From the NCBI RefSeq assembly GCF_042180575.1, contig NZ_CP170094.1:806001-870000 (forward strand): a DNA stretch of 64,000 bases, given 5' to 3'. This document shows positions 11,801 through 19,271 of the stretch, piece by piece. A program made the position numbers and the translations under genes. Each line of letters opens with the position of its first letter. Positions within the stretch are counted from its first letter, which is position 1. The stretch is from Bernardetia sp042180575 (GTDB lineage Bacteria; Bacteroidota; Bacteroidia; Cytophagales; Bernardetiaceae). The notes under the pieces are model-generated. The model saw nothing but the letters and a program-made list of their open reading frames with translations, did not search any database and was not told where the DNA came from.

Positions 11801-12014
11801 GGCTAGAGATATTAAGAAACTTCAATCCTTTGCACACAATAAGGCTCTTAATGTTAAAAGTCACTTTCTGCAAAATGGTCATTATAAAGGAATAACACCT
11901 TCAAAATATCAGTCATTTTATACTTCTTTTGAAAGACCTTTATACCTACTTGGTTCGCATAAATATACCATCACTTTAGAAGGACGAACATTTACTTACA
12001 ACGTCAAAAAATAA
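5862..12014 (+). CDS. Giant secreted TANFOR-type protein (2050 aa)
   Basis: A signal peptide (about residues 1-29, ending SIQTVFSQ) is followed by the N-terminal module seen in large Bacteroidota TANFOR proteins: INVNVTVIPPYPIYLENY, then a NPRQTRTFT strand, LPEGSYSLCIKAFEF and an FVWTP-containing Ig/FN3-like domain to about residue 290. An extreme Asp/Asn-rich linker (about 295-345) may bind calcium or act as a flexible spacer. The long middle (about 350-1420) is beta-rich without recognised repeats. Later parts contain Ig-like strands and a Tyr/Pro-rich C-terminus. I see no canonical T9SS sorting domain at the C-terminus. The next two genes (FN3 protein and outer-membrane barrel) follow on the same strand, so the three probably build one surface structure. 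The family call rests on recognition of the N-terminal module. Confidence 0.72.
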   Translation: MRTYKHHFYLSLLILFLVCFGSIQTVFSQTINVNVTVIPPYPIYLENYINRGNSVIITLTNTSAETQQIRLIPSLEGNNGVSIKVKESYFPTAPIILNPRQTRTFTYNQLQSFNANLTENDVQIQGVSVSTLAQNEALPEGSYSLCIKAFEFQNSNLLSSEFGCASILITNYDPPIMVLPLDEAKINPSTPQFVNFVWTPAGVPSKTRYHLKIVDMSANNLFNINDAFNNPSIQIYFEKDNIITNTFSYTLAMPPLQKGRKYAIRVTAYDPSNSIQFKNQGHSPVTSFTYDDDKIVVDGDNDDDDDDNNGDDENPIPDDIVVIIDNDDLPNDDDNPNIPKDPQDSPECMAACQIVAPTPSAPLKLSVGQEIIAGKFKMKITSINGNNSGEGTILVAFLNAPIKVKFNNLKVNNSFQLFDGNIYAKVDNQSLVSQAVSENPNADLQSIASKAKQINQFLGNASRQVSKLGGNVPIGLPLSLDNNNYNLAIVGIIFSPTEAKMHTVLGVEIPQVLQNDLFTLTGTGLGIRPNGFCADTEGRISLSSDKTLKLSNDLVLILEKGQQNTYANFSCKGIEKVALKGNLEWSRNKILPYQYNKVVQNENKKLKATFQTEIEQVGDWIFEAAFNYPSFVLPSAQNLVFAAPSLSLDLSGKKTPTAVKQKHQKGNDWVGIYIQNLSVTLPKVFEKNKQPLVLEANEFIIDKLGFSGKINASGELLSLNDGSVDDWAISLQKFGITLKNSSLSGGLMEGKVKIPLTDEALSYEGSIAQANQQGDANFEFSVITNEDYSVSAWIATLDLEQDSKVTIKKDNSNKWHVDAVLNGAVSIGWEDGKAKNSEGQEEELKENNVSSFSLPNIRFEQLALKSGSNKLIESFTKFALENPNEEQSRLADFPLSFNPEKPLELVSQQKGGGEIYGIKLSPELTLINLANGIKGGATFTVFSKYNKNTKKLTYEETSLNSINIDANIGVAHFIGEVDIYKQDLTFGNGFRGAVSVDIQKLVKVDATLQIGKTLSIKNKNNVVTEEGFRYWYFDAMALLKTGIPMTTSLSAYGFGGGAWYNMKRGETPKAVSYEQFETVDFDPNSEAGQTVSGTTFTPQKDKFGFKANMVLGLSGGSDAASSFNADLGFEVFMRKDNEKGLALDSLILKGDGYFMQPIDLPMAEKINAVASASVRIKVDAIKPAFNMAGAINIKAGDVVQGNGNLELHFEPNKWYLNLGKWSKSQAMQDEPWNDKSRLNMNIDLKVTTLSYNGYFMMGTHIPQYLPSVPKKIRQTLNLPISQKAQYQEAQEGKGFAMGLGFRRALDAKFLFLYADFELFAGFDILLAKYSDETLCNNKSDFGINKWRAKGQAYGYFGGEAGFKGKLFGKEREFKIIDLKSAALVEVEAPNPSYLGGNFVVKGGLLGNRIKINMDFEFEFGEKCEFTGQGNKNPFDDYPLISQIAPKEGSKKASVMTDPSVSFNLGIGRDESQGITKYYSNNTYKLVVPAENEDEQDEVSTVYVRLQKAELSYQEGGKKIMVEGKTKFDKYQKEAYFVAKEALKPTTKYTFYVEVSGWEIENNIHTKLATQHKSTSFTTNEGLEEIPQDQIVSAEPFARSRYAFKGARWGNVKLTKSICDQPLFKKLHISEGSTIFVARFTDLKTGESIDTDKVNCTFDQVNFQVPQLKGSTIYEISIVRIDKEGNNNLSAGANTSQIEKNIGGSSMAYYTALKGSRNSKKQVETKLLTYHFRTGKYNKMIDKMNKMSIKQAELATISIGNNQRAEVAMIALECDEPIDVVDAYGYVQDTRILGFGTNLDLTPPTTNGISLMTAYQNTNQFPQEYAKQHFRPSILKAKYGEGILNFVPTFHPTRYYGLYNFGSNKTFQSPIYNLEARNTVMFYRPHYQKVYRVGSNRNSSNYPSSLFKPKGITYTLPKTPISPYEIQQARAKAPKQNLNLGGLNLQINVPKPPKSQFDNNLGFDSNTKYYIPIIEYRNYILARDIKKLQSFAHNKALNVKSHFLQNGHYKGITPSKYQSFYTSFERPLYLLGSHKYTITLEGRTFTYNVKK

Positions 12015-12022
12015 CTAAAAAG

Positions 12023-12057
12023 CCTCGTTGACGACTGCATTTGAGTCTCAACGACGG
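12023..12057. repeat. Dispersed palindromic repeat (GCCTCGTTGACG family), copy 1
   Basis: GCCTCGTTGACG and CTCAACGACGG form an imperfect hairpin between the TANFOR and FN3 genes. Related sequences occur at 29806-29838 and 43651-43677, so it is a repeat and not just a local terminator. It has no T-run and should allow read-through to the next gene. Confidence 0.5.
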
Positions 12058-12077
12058 TTTCTAATCAATAAAAAACA

Positions 12078-14168
12078 ATGAAAAATATATTTTTAATTCT
12101 CTTCTTTTTGGGTGTTTCTCTCTCTTTTGCAGTTGCACAAGATAATGACCCTTTTAAAGATTCAGTAAATATTCAAGCAATAGGACGTTTTACAGGCTCG
12201 GAAGTTTTATTGCGCTTTGCTCCTTCTTCGCCTTTGCTTTGGCGCATAATGCACAAAAATAAAATTGGTTATACCATTGAAAGAATTTATATCAATAATG
12301 ATGATTTCAAAGCTGAAAAAATTACGCAAAGTCCTATTTTGCCATATTCATTGGAAGAATGGAAAACTAAAACCAACACAGATAATGCGTATGTAACAGC
12401 AGCAGCAGAATCGATGTACGGTACTGTTTCGGTAAATACAGCAGAAATTTCCTCGCCTTTCGAAACGGCTAAAAAAACAGAAAATGAACTACAAATGCGT
12501 TATGCTTTTGCTATGCTTTCGGCTGATATGGAAAAAGAAGCTGCTCAAGGTTTGGGATTGTCTTTTAAAGATGAATTTCAAAAAACAGAGGGTTTTGCTA
12601 TTTATTCCATTTATCCTTCTCAAAAAATAGACGGAATGGAAGTAGATACAGCGATTGTAAGAATTGATTTTACAGAAAAATATGAGCTGTACCCTGTCAT
12701 TGGAGTTTCGACAGAGGAAGGCGAACACGCAGTAACCATAACTTGGGATAAAGATGGAAATGATACATTTTCAGCTTTTAGGGTAGAAAAATCAACAGAT
12801 GGAAAGACTTTTTTTGCATTAAATGAAAATCCAGCTATTACAGACCAAGATATTCCCTATAATTTTCATATCGATTCTGTTTCTCAAAATTACCAAAAGG
12901 CAAAATATAGAGTAATTGGACTTACACCTTTTGGAGATGAGAGTTTGCCCTCCGAAGTTGTAGAAGGACAAGGAATTGATTTATCTGTTGCTGCTGGTTT
13001 TGGTGGGATTTTTACAGAAACTCTGCCTGATGGTTCTGTAAAAATAATGTGGCAACCCATAGGAGAACAACCTGATTTGGAAGGGTATTATGTAGCTAGA
13101 GCATTGGATATCGAACACGAATTTATTTATCTCAATGAAAATCCAATTCGCTCAATAGGTGGAAATAATCAGTTTATAGACAAAAATCCTGAACAGGTTT
13201 TTAATTCTTATTATACGGTTTATGCTCACGATAAAAATGGAAATATTTCCAAATCAATGACGACAATGCACACCATTTTGGATAGTATCCCACCACAAAC
13301 CCCAAAAAGTCTAAAGGGAACTATCGATAGTTTGGGAGTTGTAAGGTTAAATTGGGAGGAAGGAACAGAAGCTGATTTGAGAGGATATAGAGTCTATTAT
13401 GCCAATGCAAAAGACCGAGAATTTGCCCAACTGACCGTTTCGCCGATTGCAAATGATGTTTTTTTAGATACAATCTCTTTAAATACACTTTCGAATAAAA
13501 TTTACTACAAAATTGCTGCGATTGATTTGCGTTATAATGCTTCTGATTATTCTGAAATTTTAGAATTATCTAAACCTGATACTATTCCACCAACTTCGCC
13601 TTTTGTTGCTTTTTATGAAGTAAATGAGAAAGGAATAAAACTAGATTTTAGAAGAAGTAGCAGTTTAGATGTTGTTTCGCATTCTGTTTTGAGAAGAGAA
13701 AATGAGAATGATAAATGGGAAATTTTGAAAACTTTTGAAGACACAACAAGTCAGTTTTTGGATAAGAAAACAGAAAAATCAAAATGGTATCAATATGCCA
13801 TTCAAGCAAAAGATGAATCTGAAAACCTTTCTCCTATCACAACCATTACATCGATTCAATTTTATGATAATGGAAAACAAAATTTTGTTCCTACACTAAA
13901 AGCAGAATTTTCGAAAAAGGAAAAGCAATTACGTTTGTTTTGGGAAGGAAAAGAATGGAAAGAAAAGCAAAAACAAGAGTTTCAAGTAATGATTTTACGC
14001 AAAGAAAAAGAAGCCGAATTTGTCGCACTCACAACCATTCAAGAAAATGAATACATAGATTATTCGCTTTACGATAATCAAAAAGGCTTTGTCTATGTCA
14101 TAAAATTGATTTATGAAGACGGTTCAGAATCTGAATTGAGCAATCAAGTAAAAATTGATTTGAAATAA
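12078..14168 (+). CDS. Secreted fibronectin type III repeat protein
   Basis: 696 residues with a signal peptide (MKNIFLILFFLGVSLSFAVAQ). From about residue 210 the sequence runs as consecutive FN3-type beta domains. Recurrent strands are AVTITWDKDGNDTFSAFRVEKS, LPDGSVKIMWQP... EGYYVARA, GVVRLNWEEGTEADLRGYRVYYA and IKLDFRRSSSLDVVSHSVLRR, with PP-[ST]-P linkers between domains. The first 200 residues are a separate Bacteroidota-specific region with WRIMHKNKIGYTIERI. It starts 63 bp after the TANFOR-type gene and precedes the barrel gene, all on one strand. I infer an adhesin or scaffold exported with its large neighbour; no catalytic motif is visible. Confidence 0.8.
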   Translation: MKNIFLILFFLGVSLSFAVAQDNDPFKDSVNIQAIGRFTGSEVLLRFAPSSPLLWRIMHKNKIGYTIERIYINNDDFKAEKITQSPILPYSLEEWKTKTNTDNAYVTAAAESMYGTVSVNTAEISSPFETAKKTENELQMRYAFAMLSADMEKEAAQGLGLSFKDEFQKTEGFAIYSIYPSQKIDGMEVDTAIVRIDFTEKYELYPVIGVSTEEGEHAVTITWDKDGNDTFSAFRVEKSTDGKTFFALNENPAITDQDIPYNFHIDSVSQNYQKAKYRVIGLTPFGDESLPSEVVEGQGIDLSVAAGFGGIFTETLPDGSVKIMWQPIGEQPDLEGYYVARALDIEHEFIYLNENPIRSIGGNNQFIDKNPEQVFNSYYTVYAHDKNGNISKSMTTMHTILDSIPPQTPKSLKGTIDSLGVVRLNWEEGTEADLRGYRVYYANAKDREFAQLTVSPIANDVFLDTISLNTLSNKIYYKIAAIDLRYNASDYSEILELSKPDTIPPTSPFVAFYEVNEKGIKLDFRRSSSLDVVSHSVLRRENENDKWEILKTFEDTTSQFLDKKTEKSKWYQYAIQAKDESENLSPITTITSIQFYDNGKQNFVPTLKAEFSKKEKQLRLFWEGKEWKEKQKQEFQVMILRKEKEAEFVALTTIQENEYIDYSLYDNQKGFVYVIKLIYEDGSESELSNQVKIDLK

Positions 14169-14201
14169 TTACCTTTTTTTCTTTAAAAAACTTTTCTCGT
14201 T

Positions 14202-14273
14202 CAAGCATCTTGCTTGGACGCTCTCTTTCGTAAGCATATGCTTACAAAATAGTAAGCACAAGATAGAATCTTG
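14202..14273. repeat. Three consecutive short palindromes between the FN3 and barrel genes
   Basis: CAAGCA-TCT-TGCTTG (14202-14216), the perfect palindrome GTAAGCATATGCTTAC (14230-14245) and CAAGAT-AGA-ATCTTG (14259-14273) fill the 128-bp gap inside this gene cluster. None has a terminator T-run. They may stabilise mRNA segments, attenuate read-through or be remnants of dispersed palindromic repeats. Confidence 0.5.
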
Positions 14274-14296
14274 CGCTAGAATAACTCCTACTGCTT

Positions 14297-15976
14297 ATGA
14301 AATCATTATCTAAACTACTTTTCTTGGCTTTTTTCTGTTGCTTTTGTTTTGCTGCAATAGCTCAAAACACAGATTCTACTCAACTAAATTCAGATGCTAA
14401 AAAGAAATCTAACCTTGTAAATTGGTACGGTTCGGTTTCGTCTTCTTTCAATGTTTATGGTGTAAGTGGAATCCCACAGCGTTCGAATCCATTTTACTGG
14501 AATGTAACAGGAAATTTTGGTTTGCGCTTAAAAGGTGGCATAGACTTGCCATTTTCTTATACATTGGGCAAACAACAGTTAGATTTTCAGCGTCCTTTTT
14601 TTCAATTTGGAATGAGTCCGAAGTGGAAGTTTCTTACCCTTCATTTGGGTTATCGTAATCTTACGTATTCAAATTATACCTTAAACGGTCATACTTTTTT
14701 GGGAGCAGCCGTAGAAATTAATACTGGAAAGTTTCGTTTTGGAGCAATGAACGGTATTTTTAATAGTAATTTGCCCCAACAAGACGTAAAAGATTTGGCT
14801 CTACCTCGTTATAAAAGAAAGGGTTATGCTATAAAAGCAGGCTATGGAAGTTCTCAAAATTTTGTGGATTTGGTGTTTTTTAAGGCTAAAGATGATTCTA
14901 CTTCTATTTTTCGTCCGACGGATAGCACAGGTGTTACACCTGCCGAAAATATTGCTTTAGGATTGGTAGGAAAACTGACTGTTTTTAAGAAGCTAACTTT
15001 AGATACAGATGTAGGAGTAAGTTTTTTTACTAGAGATTTGGCTTCTACTTCTTTTCGTAATTTTGAATATAAAATTGTCAATCCAAAGGCTTCTTCTCGT
15101 GTTTCGTATGCTGGAAAAATTGGTCTTGCTTGGAGAGCAAAATCGTATTCTTTAAAGTTAGATTACGAACGAGTAATGCCAGAATATCAGACCTTAGGAG
15201 CGTATTTTTTTGCAAATGATATGGAACGGTTTAGTCTAACACCTTTTATTTCTTTAGCTAAAAATAAAATTTTGGTCAATGGAACGATTGGAATAATGCG
15301 AAATAATCTACTCAATACAAGAAGTGAAACCACTTGGCGAACTATCGGAAATTTGAATATAAATCTACTTCCAAAACCTCATTACGGCATTAATTTTAAT
15401 TATACCAACAATACAAATAATCAAGAAGAGGGAAATATTCCACTTTCGGACTCTCTTCGAATTCGTAATACAGTTCAATCCATTAGTATTTCACCTTTTT
15501 ATAATATTGTAAAAGATACTTCACAGATTCATACTATTTCGCTTTCTGCTGTTTATCAACAAGTCAATGATTTTAATATTTTCACACAAGGTTTTGCAGA
15601 TATGAAAGCCTTAGTTTTTTCAGCAAATCATTCTACACAATATATGCAATCTAGTTTTTCGTTTATGTCTGGACTGAATTTTAATAGGGTAGAAGTCGCT
15701 AATTTGGAAAATATCTTGTATGGTTTTACGCTTGGCGCAGGAAAATCTGTCTTCAAAAAAACTCTTCAACTTAATATTGATGCTTCCTATAATCAAAGTA
15801 TTGTAGATAAAATCTCTGATGGAAATGTTATTCAATCTAATTTTACAGCAAGTACAACTATCAAAAAACGACATACTTTTTCTCTGAACTCTTCTCTAAT
15901 TGCAAATTCTTCAAAGTCTTTTCAAGATTTTCAAGAATTTAGAGGTGGATTTTCTTATGTGTTGAGGTTTAGGTAG
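14297..15976 (+). CDS. Predicted outer-membrane beta-barrel protein
   Basis: 559 residues with a signal peptide ending FAAIAQ. The mature part alternates short hydrophobic strands with polar turns (FGLRLKGGIDLPFSYTL, YAIKAGYGSSQNFVDLVFF, KLTLDTDVGVSFFTRDL), and the protein ends FSYVLRFR, with a terminal aromatic/Arg strand typical of outer-membrane barrels. Strand spacing suggests 20 or more strands. It is last in the co-oriented TANFOR/FN3/barrel set, so a role as the outer-membrane anchor or pore for that system is reasonable. I do not recognise a named family. Confidence 0.72.
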   Translation: MKSLSKLLFLAFFCCFCFAAIAQNTDSTQLNSDAKKKSNLVNWYGSVSSSFNVYGVSGIPQRSNPFYWNVTGNFGLRLKGGIDLPFSYTLGKQQLDFQRPFFQFGMSPKWKFLTLHLGYRNLTYSNYTLNGHTFLGAAVEINTGKFRFGAMNGIFNSNLPQQDVKDLALPRYKRKGYAIKAGYGSSQNFVDLVFFKAKDDSTSIFRPTDSTGVTPAENIALGLVGKLTVFKKLTLDTDVGVSFFTRDLASTSFRNFEYKIVNPKASSRVSYAGKIGLAWRAKSYSLKLDYERVMPEYQTLGAYFFANDMERFSLTPFISLAKNKILVNGTIGIMRNNLLNTRSETTWRTIGNLNINLLPKPHYGINFNYTNNTNNQEEGNIPLSDSLRIRNTVQSISISPFYNIVKDTSQIHTISLSAVYQQVNDFNIFTQGFADMKALVFSANHSTQYMQSSFSFMSGLNFNRVEVANLENILYGFTLGAGKSVFKKTLQLNIDASYNQSIVDKISDGNVIQSNFTASTTIKKRHTFSLNSSLIANSSKSFQDFQEFRGGFSYVLRFR

Positions 15977-15981
15977 AATTC

Positions 15982-16016
15982 AAAAAGCCTTCATTTTTTC
16001 AAATAAAGGCTTTTTT
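15982..16016. terminator. Bidirectional terminator between convergent genes
   Basis: AAAAAGCCTT and AAAGGCTTTTTT pair across a 13-nt AT-rich loop. It sits between the stop of the barrel gene (plus) and the stop of the isocitrate dehydrogenase gene (minus). Confidence 0.8.
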
Positions 16017-16041
16017 GGGTTGTAAAAGAATCTGTTATGTT

Positions 16042-17577
16042 TTATTGTCCTTGTCCTAAAGAAAAGGAACGAACACCATCGAATGTACAAAGGTTTTCTG
16101 TTTTGATAATATCAAATCCCTCTTGATTTAATTTATTCATTAGTTTTAAAACATCCTTATAATCAATCGCTGATTCTGTTGAGGTTTGGAAACGACAACG
16201 CCAGTGGTCTGTACAAAATGTTTCAGGAAAACCATTAGGATAAACTTTTACACCTCTATTCGTAATCATTTGAAGTTCTAAATCTGTTTTGCTCTCCAAA
16301 GCAGCCTTAGAAAGGGCATCGCCTAATGTGTTTGCATTGCGTTTTTTACCTGTTAGGTCTGCTGGGTCGTTCCAATGCAAGAAAATATCTACGCCTATAA
16401 GTTCTTTTTTAGCTATTTTGGTAGGTTCAACATTAATATTGATTGATTTTCCTCTTCCATATTCCACAGGCTTTAAAGTAGTTGGCTTTTGCCCTAATCT
16501 TTCAATAACTGCTTCTCCAAATTCTTTTGTACCGACCTTTTTTGTGCTTATTTCTTCGTTGTAAATATCGCCTGTATGGATTCCATCTTCGATTGTTTTG
16601 AGCCATGCATTTTGTACTTTTTCAGCAATATCAGCTTGTCCAATATAAACTAACATCTGAACAGCACCCAATAAAAGACCTGAAGGATTTGCAATTCCTT
16701 TTCCTGCAATATCAGGTGCAGAACCATGAATAGCCTCAAACATCGCAAAATCATCCCCAATATTTGCAGAACCAGCAAGACCTACCGAACCAGTAATTTC
16801 GGCAGCTACATCAGATAAAATATCGCCATATAAATTTGGCATCACAATTACATCAAACTGCTCTGGTTTAGTAGCTAATTTTGCAGCTCCTATATCAACA
16901 ATCCAATGCTCTTTTTCTATTTCTGGATATTCTTCGCCTATTCTATCAAATGTTTTGTGGAAAAGACCATCTGTAATTTTCATAATATTATCCTTCGAAA
17001 AACAAGTAACCTTTTTACGGTTATATACTTTTGCATATTCAAAAGCATAACGGATAATTTTTTCTGTTCCTACACTTGTAATCAGTTTCAAACATTGTGT
17101 TACTTCGTCTGTCTGTTGATGTTCGATTCCTGCGTATAAATCTTCTTCATTCTCTCTTATAATTACGGTATCCATTTTTGGATGCTTTGTCTGTACATAC
17201 GGATTGTACGAAACACAAGGACGAACATTTGAATAAAGTCCCAAAGTTTTGCGTATCGTAACATTCAAACTCTTAAAACCACCACCTTGAGGAGTTGTGA
17301 TAGGAGCTTTCAAAAATACTTTTGTTTTGCGTAAAGATTTCCACGTTTCAGGTGTTATTCCTGCTGAATGTCCGTTTTTATATACTTTTTCACCAATTTC
17401 TACTTCTTCAAAATCTATTCTTGCTTTTGCAGCTTCCAAAATAGAAAGTGTTGCATCCATAATTTCTTCACCTATTCCGTCACCTTTAGCAACAGTGACT
17501 AATGTTTTTTTATGAACAGGTTTTTGTTTGAATGTAGTGTCTTGTGTGTCTGTGTAATTTCTGTTAGATACTAACAT
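16042..17577 (-). CDS. icd: NADP-type isocitrate dehydrogenase with C-terminal extension
   Basis: 511 residues. Oxidative decarboxylation of isocitrate to 2-oxoglutarate in the TCA cycle. The first 370 residues are a full beta-decarboxylating dehydrogenase: VTVAKGDGIGEEI near 30, the substrate loop SLNVTIRKTLGLYSNVRP near 104-121, VMPNLYGDILSD (Mg-binding Asp) near 250 and HGSAPDIAGKGIANPSG near 285. An extra domain of about 140 residues follows (DIFLHWNDPADL, VKVYPNGF, CTDHWRCRF), as in the Thermus thermophilus enzyme rather than the E. coli type. NADP is assumed from family resemblance. Single gene; the upstream side opens on a gap holding a MITE. Confidence 0.9.
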   Translation of the reverse strand: MLVSNRNYTDTQDTTFKQKPVHKKTLVTVAKGDGIGEEIMDATLSILEAAKARIDFEEVEIGEKVYKNGHSAGITPETWKSLRKTKVFLKAPITTPQGGGFKSLNVTIRKTLGLYSNVRPCVSYNPYVQTKHPKMDTVIIRENEEDLYAGIEHQQTDEVTQCLKLITSVGTEKIIRYAFEYAKVYNRKKVTCFSKDNIMKITDGLFHKTFDRIGEEYPEIEKEHWIVDIGAAKLATKPEQFDVIVMPNLYGDILSDVAAEITGSVGLAGSANIGDDFAMFEAIHGSAPDIAGKGIANPSGLLLGAVQMLVYIGQADIAEKVQNAWLKTIEDGIHTGDIYNEEISTKKVGTKEFGEAVIERLGQKPTTLKPVEYGRGKSININVEPTKIAKKELIGVDIFLHWNDPADLTGKKRNANTLGDALSKAALESKTDLELQMITNRGVKVYPNGFPETFCTDHWRCRFQTSTESAIDYKDVLKLMNKLNQEGFDIIKTENLCTFDGVRSFSLGQGQ

Positions 17578-17819
17578 AAGAGAAATATTTTAAAGATTTT
17601 TTAAAAAGAAAAATGATTGTTTATTGGTTGTTGAAGGTAACTTCAATCAAGTAGTTAAATAATTGATTGCTTAATTAACTATATTGATAGTATTACTTAC
17701 TAACACAAAAGTAACAGAATGGTTTTGTTTAAACAAATTTTTTGGAAGGTTTAACAAATACATAAGATGTTTTTTGAAAATTTACCCAAAAAATCATCTA
17801 AATTATTTTATAAAATCAG

Positions 17820-17983
17820 GGAAAATCGGTTGTGTAGTAAAATTGTGTTTGTAGCAAAACATTTTTTTACTTTCTACTGAATCCTTCATTTTGACCTTGA
17901 CAATGGTCATTTTTCGAAGAAAAATAAGACCTTGGCAATGGTTGAAATGAAGAAACACAATTTTACTACACTACTGGAAAATC
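17820..17983. mobile_element. MITE-like hairpin element with 8-bp target duplication
   Basis: GTGTAGTAAAATTGTGTTT at 17832-17850 is perfectly repeated in inverse at 17953-17971, and the interior is a longer imperfect hairpin (TTCATTTTGACC...GGTTGAAATGAA). The direct repeat GGAAAATC flanks it at 17820-17827 and 17976-17983, leaving a 148-bp element. It has no ORF, so it would need a transposase in trans. It occupies much of the 454-bp gap upstream of icd; the rest of that gap shows nothing recognisable. Confidence 0.75.
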
Positions 17984-18031
17984 AAAGGTTTCGAAAATCA
18001 CAAAAAAATAAACCATTGCATAATTAGAAAG

Positions 18032-18595
18032 CTATTTTGATTGATTTTTATATTCTTTTTGTGTCAAACGATACTGAATTATATCTAAATATGTATCTCC
18101 TTTTTTGAAATGCTCTTTAATTTCGGCTTCTTTTACCATTCCATTTTTTATCATGATTTTTCCAGATGCAGGATTAGAAATAAAATGATTTGCAAAAATT
18201 TTATTGAGTTGTAAGGTTTCAAATCCAAATTCAATAACTTTTCCTACTGCTTCACTCATAAAACCTTTATTCCAAAAAGGCTCTGCCATCCAATAACCTA
18301 ATTCTGCTTTATTGTGTTTTTTGTCTAACAAAAGCCCAACAGCTCCTATAAAATCTAATTTGTTATTTTTTTTGATACGAATAGCAAATTTGTAGGCTTC
18401 TCCTGTTTTGAGGTCTTGATTGGCAGAGTTTATCCAAAAAATAGCATCTTGTTCGAAATAAGGAAAAGGAATATTGATTAAATTATCTGATATTTTTGGA
18501 TTTCCTGCATATTCAATAATTTGGGGGATGTCTTTGTAAGAAAGAGAATTGAGGAGTAGTCTTTCTGTTTGTAGTTGTATGTTTTCTATTTCCAT
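18032..18595 (-). CDS. GNAT family N-acetyltransferase (RimJ/RimL type)
   Basis: 187 residues. It begins with the usual IQLQTERLLLNSLSYKD segment. The acetyl-CoA region reads ELGYWMAEPFWNKGFMSEAV (about 95-115) followed by LQLNKIFANHFISNPASGKIMIKNGM, the pattern of RimJ/RimL-like ribosomal-protein or small-molecule acetyltransferases. It would transfer acetyl from CoA to an amino group; the acceptor cannot be inferred. Transcribed alone. Confidence 0.88.
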   Translation of the reverse strand: MEIENIQLQTERLLLNSLSYKDIPQIIEYAGNPKISDNLINIPFPYFEQDAIFWINSANQDLKTGEAYKFAIRIKKNNKLDFIGAVGLLLDKKHNKAELGYWMAEPFWNKGFMSEAVGKVIEFGFETLQLNKIFANHFISNPASGKIMIKNGMVKEAEIKEHFKKGDTYLDIIQYRLTQKEYKNQSK

Positions 18596-18740
18596 GATAT
18601 TTTGAATTAATTTTAGTTTTAGATAAAGTTCAACTGTCAGACAGTAATAAAAAAACTACCTTTTTTTAATGAAAAAAGTTCAAATTCTTTTTCAGATTCA
18701 ATATAAAATAAAAATTGACTGTTTTTTTTGATTTTTGAAA

Positions 18741-18748
18741 TATTTTTG
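18741..18748 (+). promoter_or_regulatory. Candidate Bacteroidota -7 box
   Basis: TATTTTTG matches the TAnnTTTG consensus of the Bacteroidota primary sigma factor, 121 bp before the ATG at 18870. A TTG at 18715-18717 lies 23 bp upstream, slightly farther than the usual 19-21, so the -33 element is uncertain. Confidence 0.4.
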
Positions 18749-18869
18749 CAGAAATGAGAGTTTAGAATTAGTTTAGGAACAAAAAAATAATTCAGAATTT
18801 TCAAACAAGAGGAAATAATTTTGTGTTTCGAAAATCCAACTACTAAACCTAATAATTAAACCAAAACAA

Positions 18870-19193
18870 ATGAATAAAGCACGTGTAATTACCGATTTTG
18901 AAAAACTAAACTCTAATTTACAAGAACAAATCAAACTTGTTTATCCAGAAGGATATAGTCAGCATTTGATTACCTTCCAAAATAAAGACAATCAAACTGT
19001 GAGTGCTTTGCGCTTCGAAACTGATGAGAAAATTTATTTAGTCAGGATGTCTGTTGCTACAGCTCTTCAATTGGTTGAAGACGATGATGATTTTGATGAT
19101 GATGGATATTTGAAAGAAAATGTCAAAAACCAGTACGAAGATGACCATGCTGAAGCAGATTATCTTTCTGAAAATGAAAATTATGAGGAGTAA
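18870..19193 (+). CDS. Small acidic conserved protein, function unknown
   Basis: 107 residues. The N-terminal half is an alpha/beta segment (KARVITDFEKLNSNLQEQI, then QTVSALRFETDEKIYLVRMS); the C-terminal third is strongly acidic (VEDDDDFDDDGYLKENV...). I recognise this as a pattern widespread in Cytophagales without assigned function. No signal peptide, so cytoplasmic. A strong terminator follows, so it is monocistronic. The acidic tail suggests a protein-interaction or nucleic-acid-mimic surface, but this is only inference. Confidence 0.75.
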   Translation: MNKARVITDFEKLNSNLQEQIKLVYPEGYSQHLITFQNKDNQTVSALRFETDEKIYLVRMSVATALQLVEDDDDFDDDGYLKENVKNQYEDDHAEADYLSENENYEE

Positions 19194-19220
19194 TTAGAAG
19201 TTACTAATAAACAATTATCA

Positions 19221-19258
19221 AAAAAAGGCTATCCGAAAAGTACGGATAGCCTCTTTTT
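19221..19258 (+). terminator. Intrinsic terminator
   Basis: GGCTATCCG (19227-19235) pairs with CGGATAGCC (19243-19251) and is followed by CTCTTTTT. It ends the small acidic protein gene. The ISL3-family element begins 14 bp later. Confidence 0.85.
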
Positions 19259-19271
19259 AAATAATTTTTTT

